A stretch of 64,000 nucleotides of DNA from NCBI GenBank assembly GCA_018466975.1, contig JAENRS010000017.1:1-64000 (forward strand), given 5' to 3'. The translations under genes and the position numbers were made by a program. Below the pieces are notes generated by a model, which had not been told where the DNA came from, did no database searches, and saw only the letters and a program-made list of their open reading frames with translations. This DNA is from Sparassis latifolia. Lineage: Eukaryota; Basidiomycota; Agaricomycetes; Polyporales; Sparassidaceae. The first letter of the stretch is position 1, and each line of letters begins with the position of its first letter. This document shows, piece after piece, positions 58,325 through 64,000 of the stretch.

Positions 58325-58522
58325 ACTCAAAATCTTCTATTCACAGCGCAGCGCATGGTGACTGACATTGAGGGAAAAAAACTCACAGAGGAGGAAAAAC
58401 TCATGGAAAAGGAGGAAGAACAATCCATTGACAGAGAACAATCGGCCGAGGAGGAGCTTGCCTGGATTGCACGCCTGGTTTTGTCGAATGCGTGTTCCTC
58501 TCTCGCCTGGAATTGCACGTAG
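58325..58522 (+). pseudogene. Exon 2 fragment of an F-box-like paralogue
   Basis: After an acceptor-like TTCACAG at 58338-58344, the sequence encodes AQRMVTDIEGKKLTEEEKL and an acidic stretch, then EEELAWIARLVLSNAC and a stop. It matches exon 2 of the paralogue at 51.2-51.6 kb but lies on the opposite strand. The F-box-like first exon is not found upstream, so this is an orphan exon. Confidence 0.55.
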
Positions 58523-58540
58523 TTCGCGGCAGACGATACA

Positions 58541-60455
58541 TTAGTGATCAGTACGAGGACTTCGCTCGTCGCAAAGGGGCGATGCATTAGATAAAAAAAC
58601 AAACACTGAAATCCACGACATACAGCGTACTACGCTCACGAAGTTCGTCTCGCCAGTTGGATGCGTAGGCCTGACTCGCATGCCCCATTCAGCCTCTAAT
58701 GTAAAATTTCTGAACTGCCAACCATAAGCACAACACTGACTGAGATATACGTGCGATTGTTCGAGAAAGGCCGTCTGCTCGGAAGTACTCATTAGTTAAG
58801 TTCTGTTTGACATCAATCCGGCTGCGAACTAAATAAAACTATCTTGTAAGAAATACAGAGCGGAAGAGATTAGAAGGCTCACTACTTAAGCCACCGGGGC
58901 AACTTCACGTATGGCCATATTAGCAACCGACTCCCTTAAGTTTACTGTGGTCACCAGGTCTAGAAAGTCATCTCCGGTGAATGTAGCCTCAGATCCACTC
59001 GTGTTATGGTGTTTGCGTAGGACCTCATCTATGAATCTTCCCACTCCGCTCATGTGAAGGATGCCCGCAATAGCTGCATGAATTCTAAGATACAGGGGAT
59101 TAGGCAGGCTGATACCCTGTCGCGGACCGGACGCAGATGCTCGTGTACATTGGCGCTTGAGAAGTGACGAGGCCTTTTCCTCGGTAGAGTCGATCTCAGC
59201 ACTATGGTCGCTGAACGTGATTTCGCTGGGCTTCGTGTGCAAGCCATGAGGGCCGCGATAGTAGACTACGTTATATTTGTTCGGAACCTTCATTGTGAAT
59301 GAGTTACATTGCGTAAACAATTAAACTAGACCGTCACGCACCTCTGTTGCCTTCAGGCACCACGCAAAATTATCAAACCCTCGATGAGCGTCAAAGTTCA
59401 TCGTAATTCCGTTCGACGGATCGTGGATGGTCTCTTGAAAGTCTGCGATGTTGGCAGTTGGGACAGAGGCGTAGTTCCGCAAAATGTCGAACGTCGTGAG
59501 TGCAGAGAGGTACTGCCAAGTTGTCGGAGTCAGCAGTGCTTTACGTAGTACGTTATTGAAGGGCCAAAAAATCTACCGATTTCTTATTTGCTGATTCAGG
59601 AGGATCAAGGTCGGCGATGGCGGGCTGGATAATGTGGCATGCCTGAGTGAAGACGACTTCGTGTATGCGCTCCTCTGGGTAGTCGGGAAAGGTAATGTCA
59701 GGCGCGCCGGAAACAACGCATCGGTAGTCGTCACGCTTCAAGAGCTGTTTCCGCATGAGATTGAGAACGTAACATGATATTCGATCATACCTGCAACTTG
59801 AATTTCTCCGACCGTGACTTTGGAGCTCCTTGTGTCAACTCGGTAGTAGTATCGTCCAGAATAGGAGTCGCAATGACAGACGGTGTGTCGTTCTGCTGCT
59901 TGGTATGGGAACCGTTGACTTTGACTACCAGCATGTCAGTCGTACGTACTCCACACATTGTCAGAGAATCTAATCATCTCACTCACCCATGAAGAGCAAA
60001 TGCGACAGCCATACAGTGGCAAGATCTCGAAGTTGTGACAGAATATGATCTTCGACATTATTTGGAGTGCCCCCATGGTGACATGCACAGATAGCACAAA
60101 CTGTGTAGCGCCTGCCGGCCTCTCCACCACAACCAAAAGCATGATAAATCATCGCTTCAAGGATGTCGCTGAGCTTAATGCTGCAATTCCCGCTCCTCGT
60201 CCAAGGTGGTCCGTCGTACTCGACATTGTCCTTCAAAACGCTGATCAGATCTCGAGCGCGGGTCTCCAGTTCCTCAGAGGGGAAGGTAGAATTAACGAGG
60301 TTTTTAGTTTGCTGGATGAATCCCTGGGAACGAACAGAGCTCATGCTAGCTTCCGATGAGGGGTTAGCGTTCACGGACCAAGCAGAGCTTGAGATGGATG
60401 AGAGGGTAGATATATCAGATAGACAACGTTGGTGAGGGCTTGACGATGACATCTC
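58541..60455. repeat. Segmental duplication, copy B (with 35385-37250)
   Basis: This is the partner of the segment at 35.4-37.3 kb, in the same orientation and about 23 kb away. Its left edge contains AGGACTTCGCTCGTCGCAAA, matching the 5' region of the 2H phosphoesterase gene of copy A, and it ends near the first codons of the HNH gene. Confidence 0.85.
58886..60452 (-). CDS. HNH_2 endonuclease-domain protein, intact copy
   Basis: Complement of join(58886-59287, 59342-59512, 59577-59744, 59791-59924, 59987-60452); 446 residues in frame. Exon 1 encodes a Ser-rich N-terminus and helices (LSDILEAMIYHAFGCGGEAG). The HNH_2-like core is exon 3: LLKRDDYRCVVSGAPD (Cys 209) to VVFTQACHIIQP (Cys 236-His 237), with a Cys where many relatives have Ala. 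YLSALTTFDILRNYASVP and DPSNGITMNFDAHRGFDNFAW follow, a block typical of fungal HNH_2 proteins; the C-terminal domain is extra. HNH folds bind a divalent metal and cut DNA, but the fungal family has no assigned role, and nuclease activity is inferred. Introns are 46-64 nt with CTGAC branch sites. The start was chosen because the decayed copy at 37248 begins at the same Met. Confidence 0.8.
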
Positions 60456-60716
60456 GGGGTACACCCACGAGCGTTGTGGCCCGAGAGCGAGGCGGGCGAG
60501 CAAGCACCGTATGAGCCGCGATCAGACGCGATCGGTCACCTCCTGTCACGCCGTCGCGTCTCCGGCGTCTCTTGGTGCAATTGCTCTGCTTTTTGATTGT
60601 CTGGTCGTCCTAGTCCTGGATGGACTAAAAACATTCCGACAGAAACATTTCAAGGTCAGACACTACAGTAGCATAGCACACGCAATAAACTAGTACGGCT
60701 TCGTGCGCAATATAAA

Positions 60717-61319
60717 CTACACCGTGCAGTGTCGCGAAATATATGGTAGTACATGCGCGGATGCCGACAAGATGCCAGCGTTAGGCGGAATCAGCATCAG
60801 GGAGGGGCGATGAGAATCTGCATGAAACCTATACGTGTGTATTTCTTCGGGAATGTAGTCCAGCGCAGGATGAGCTGAGAGCTCCTCGACGGGGTACCCC
60901 GCCTGATCGATGGCAGATCGCATGTTCTGCGCTGTTACAAAGGTTTCAAGGTGTGTACATAGGGGCGCAACCCAGCGTGAGGACTCACCGTTCTCCATAA
61001 GCAGATCTCCTCCACACACAGGCAGCTCAGGCTGATCCGACCAGAACCCATCGCGCTCCACGCACTCGAACGCGATCTTTCTCCACGACACCTCCTCTGG
61101 GTTCTCACCGGGCAGGAGGCCGATGCCAGACAGCCAGCATGCCCGGTGCGCGAACTGCTCCTGCTCGTCGTCCGAGCCGTACAGAGCGCCGACGCGCTGG
61201 TGGGAGCGACAGAAGCATACATGCGTCCGCAGATCGTAGCGAGGAATCTCCTCTTTTACCATCAAGAGGAGCTCCGCCGGGATCCGGTCAAATAAAAACA
61301 GCTGACGTTGGTTCGCCAT
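60717..61319 (-). CDS. F-box-like paralogue, intact
   Basis: Complement of join(60717-60931, 60989-61319); 181 residues. The N-terminus LFLFDRIPAELLLMVKEEI resembles the first half of an F-box; then RTHVCFCRSHQRVGALYG and HRACWLSGIGLLPGENPEEV, which are shared with the broken copy at 51.2-52.0 kb. The C-terminal half (SAHPALDYIPEEIHTYRFHA) does not match the acidic tail of the other copies, so the second exon has been exchanged or has diverged. Small size and multicopy state suggest a lineage-specific family; an SCF role is only a possibility. Confidence 0.6.
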   Translation of the reverse strand: MANQRQLFLFDRIPAELLLMVKEEIPRYDLRTHVCFCRSHQRVGALYGSDDEQEQFAHRACWLSGIGLLPGENPEEVSWRKIAFECVERDGFWSDQPELPVCGGDLLMENGESSRWVAPLCTHLETFVTAQNMRSAIDQAGYPVEELSAHPALDYIPEEIHTYRFHADSHRPSLMLIPPNAGILSASAHVLPYISRHCTV

Positions 61320-61968
61320 GCTCTTTCTCTTCAGGGCTGAAACGTCGACTGACGAGTGCAGGACACCGCAGAGGACTTGCACGAAGTCACTGCAGGCGCA
61401 AGTTGATCAACGTCCGCGTCTCTTTCTTAGGATGTCCTGGACGAAAATGGCAGTCGCAGTAGTGGTCGCCTCATATGCCCGTCAATTTGCCTGGCCTGAC
61501 TGTGATCACAAACCCCCTTCAAATCCTGAGGCCTGAGGCCTGGGTATTCAACGCCATATTTGCGGGTCGCGGACAAAAATATTGTGGAGCCTCCCTCTCA
61601 CCGTACGTCGCTCTCTCATAGTACACCAGGCATGCCGACGCAACTCTGGCCAGTGAAGAGCAACGCCCCACGGAGCCTCGCTCACAACGATTCGCCAATA
61701 ACGCAACTATAACTATCCACAGACACCGACATATTACATATACAAAACACGCCACAGCGATGCACATAAAAACTGCACAAGCCCGAGCCTGACATACCAA
61801 CTAACCCACCACCACCAGCGAGACGGAGATCGAAATCCAAAAATTTCACAGCGGCGACGATCCGCACCAGGATATACAAGTATGCGCGCCGATATCCCAA
61901 CCCGAAGGCGAGTGCACGCAGGCGCAGGCGGAGACGACGGCGGAAATGCAGCGAAGACGGAGACGGAG
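61320..61968. other. Intergenic, no gene seen
   Basis: This separates the F-box-like gene (its promoter side) from the 3' end of the G-alpha gene. No frame shows recognisable features. Confidence 0.5.
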
Positions 61969-64000
61969 GCTAGATGACGTCCGCCCCCTTCAAGTGGCTC
62001 CTCTGGATCCCCTCGCGCACTATCACACAAACCGCATCAGCATCAGCAGCAACCGAGCACAGTGCGCATTACTCCACACCCAGGGGCGGGAGGGGGGGGG
62101 GGAGGACCGGGGTGCACGAGAACGAGAAAGGGAAGGGGGAAGTGGGCAGGGGGCAGCAGCAACACACACGAGAAGGGTGACCGATAACGAGAGCGGGACT
62201 CACCAGTCGCGACCGTGACAGCCGTCGCCTTCGTGTCCTGCCAAAATCCAATCCGAACCCAATCAGCCACCGACTCAATCGAGCACCGCATCAAGATCGA
62301 GCCCCCTCCTCCGAACAGTCACAGCCCGCAGGCGCTCCGAGACCAGTCGGGACTCGACAAGACCCATCCGGGGAGCACGCGACAGCGAAGTCGACGTCGA
62401 AGCAAGGCACGCACGCGCGATCCCCCTCCCGTCGCCATCAGCCGCGGACGGGAGGGGGCTTATCACGTCCAGCAAGAAAAGAAACGAAGACGCGCAGATC
62501 TCCAAAGGAAGATCACGCGGTAACGGGGCACAAAAAGCATTACGATAACGAGGGCGAGGCCGGGTAAGAAAGAGCCAAAGAAGGGAGGACGTACCACGAC
62601 AGACGTGAGGAACGAGAAGAACCCGCGCGGCTCGGGCGAGTGCCTGATAGAGAGGTCCTTGAACTGCTGGCGGAAATCTGCGTGCGGGTGGACGTGTCAG
62701 CGGACAGGTAATAACCATCTGGGGGACATCGAGAGGAACCGACGAGGGAGTGAGGAAGGCACGGCAAGGGCCTGGAGAACCAAACAAATGCCAGGAGAAA
62801 CATCTGAGAGCTCATCGAGAGGAACCGACGAGGGAGTGCACCGTACAGCAGTACCCGCACTGCGAAGAAAAACCAGAACGAACCAAACAACTCACAGCGC
62901 GCAACGTGCCGCGACTCATTCGGCCTATCCCCGTAGCTCGGCACATAATCCACAACCCGCACCCCGCGGGAGAGCTTCACCTGCAGCAAATCGCACTTGT
63001 TCAAAAACTGGGCCCCGCACCCCCATCATCCCGACACACGTCAGCGCTTCAGCACCCCAGCACCTAAAAAGCACGAAACGGCGCACCAAGATCATCTGCA
63101 CATTCTTCAGCAGCTCAGAGCCCACGACCGCCTTCCACAGCAGCAGCGAGTCCTGCAGGCGGTTCACCCGCCGGTCCTCCGCGAGCCGCTCGTCGAAGCA
63201 GCTGATCGGCGCGAGGAAGATGATCGCGTTCATGTCCTCAAAATACGGGTACCACGCGTGGCGCTGCAGAGAGCGCGCGTCAGACGAACGGCAATGCGCA
63301 GGAGGAGGAGGGACGCACAGACGACCGCGCCCCGCCGACGTCGTAGATCCGCCACTCCCGCCCGGCCTCGCTGCCTGCCGCACCGCACCACATCAGCGCT
63401 GCTGCGGGCATCAACCACGGACGCGGAGACGCACCCTTCTCGAAGATGAACCGGTACTCCTGCACGCCCATCGTGCGCAGGCGCGCGCGCACCACATCCT
63501 CGTCTGACGGCGCGTACCCCCGCGCGGCCACCCGCGCCACGTCGTCCAAGAAACTGCGTGTGCGCCGCATCAGCACCACGCAGACGTACGGCAACGAGCA
63601 GAGAGAGAGAGAGACGCACAACCCGCTCCCCTCCTCGACGCGCACCTTCCGGCGCGCAAGCAGCGCGCGCACGCCCGCGTCGGCCCAGAGCGCCGCCATG
63701 TCTTCTGCGCAGGACGCGATGACCTCCGCCGCGCTCCGCACGCGCGGGCTCGCCTCCGCCTCCACCTCCGCCTCTCCGTCTGCGTCGTCGTCCGACGGCG
63801 AGCGCGGGGAGGGCGAACGTGCCGTGGGGCGCGTGAGCGAGAGGGACGCGCGGGCCAACCTCAGCTATCACGCCAGCCACCAAAGGTTCAGAACGACGAC
63901 ATCAGGCGTAGACAGACACACAAGCGAACGACGACACGCACCACCCCCCGGCGCTCCCCCCGCACGCTCGCCGTCTCGTCGCGCGCCTCGTCCCGCGAGC
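61969..64000 (-). CDS. Atypical heterotrimeric G-protein alpha subunit (5' end off window)
   Basis: Complement of join(61969-62018, 62204-62237, 62595-62677, 62896-63007, 63087-63263, 63319-63374, 63435-63553, 63620-63864, 63942->64000), all in frame; the P-loop exon lies beyond the window. Visible are the helical domain (AALWADAGVRALLARRK, FFLDDVARVAARGYAP), switch I (VRARLRTMGVQEYRF), switch II (WRIYDVGGARSSRHAWYPYF), MNAIIFLAPISCFDE, the base-recognition FLNKCDLLQ, VARYFRQQFKDL and the TKATAVTVATV loop; it ends REGIQRSHLKGADVI. G-alpha proteins relay receptor signals at the plasma membrane. Switch II reads DVGGAR where DVGGQR is usual, so the catalytic Gln is replaced by Ala. The visible exon A and start of exon B encode an acidic linker not found in canonical subunits. 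Such divergent subunits are common in mushroom-forming fungi. Confidence 0.88.

Overview
The window is one chromosome end of a filamentous basidiomycete, probably an Agaricomycete. It opens with about 34 copies of a telomeric pentamer, (CCTAA)n read inward, so TTAGG toward the end. The genes are broken by many introns, mostly 40-70 nt, with GTRNGT donors and CTRAY-like branch points. Several families are fungal or basidiomycete in character: ergosteryl-aspartate synthase (AspRS fused to DUF2156), a DUF3602 protein, a fungal RNA 5'-triphosphatase, an HNH_2 protein and lineage-specific paralogue families. I rebuilt exon chains by hand. Chains quoted with coordinates keep one open frame across every junction, which is strong internal support but not transcript evidence.

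Layout. 1-169 telomere; 170-3104 a 1.41-kb subtelomeric unit in tandem (two full copies and a stub) built around a 21-bp minisatellite; 3690-4345 a 24-bp GC-rich minisatellite; 4363-4577 a broken piece of the capping triphosphatase gene whose complete copy lies at 55.7 kb. From 5 to 43 kb is mostly ordinary gene space: ErdS (5158-9829, minus), a 95-aa conserved protein, an M20 peptidase, a lineage-specific protein, a dual-specificity phosphatase, a DHDPS-family aldolase, a 1583-aa acidic/lysine-rich Dnt1-like protein, a complex I NDUFB2-like subunit divergent from it, an O-fucosyltransferase-like type II membrane protein, a 2H phosphoesterase (AKAP7-like), a decayed HNH gene, a DUF3602 protein and an F-box protein. 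From 43 to 47 kb I see no convincing gene. A nine-exon formate/nitrite transporter follows at 47.2-48.7 kb.

From 48.8 to 61.4 kb is an accessory island: four degenerate copies of an unrecognised element (one inverted), F-box-like paralogues in different states of decay, a scrap of a second transporter gene, the intact capping triphosphatase (55654-56893), and a second, intact copy of the HNH gene within a roughly 1.9-kb segment duplicated from 35.4-37.3 kb. The window ends inside an atypical G-protein alpha subunit whose switch II lacks the usual catalytic glutamine.

The genes do not form one pathway. Connections that can be seen are ErdS (tRNA-dependent sterol modification), the divergent NDUFB2/Dnt1-like promoter, and exchange of sequence between the internal island and the subtelomere. 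I found no tRNA, rRNA, CRISPR array or complete transposon.
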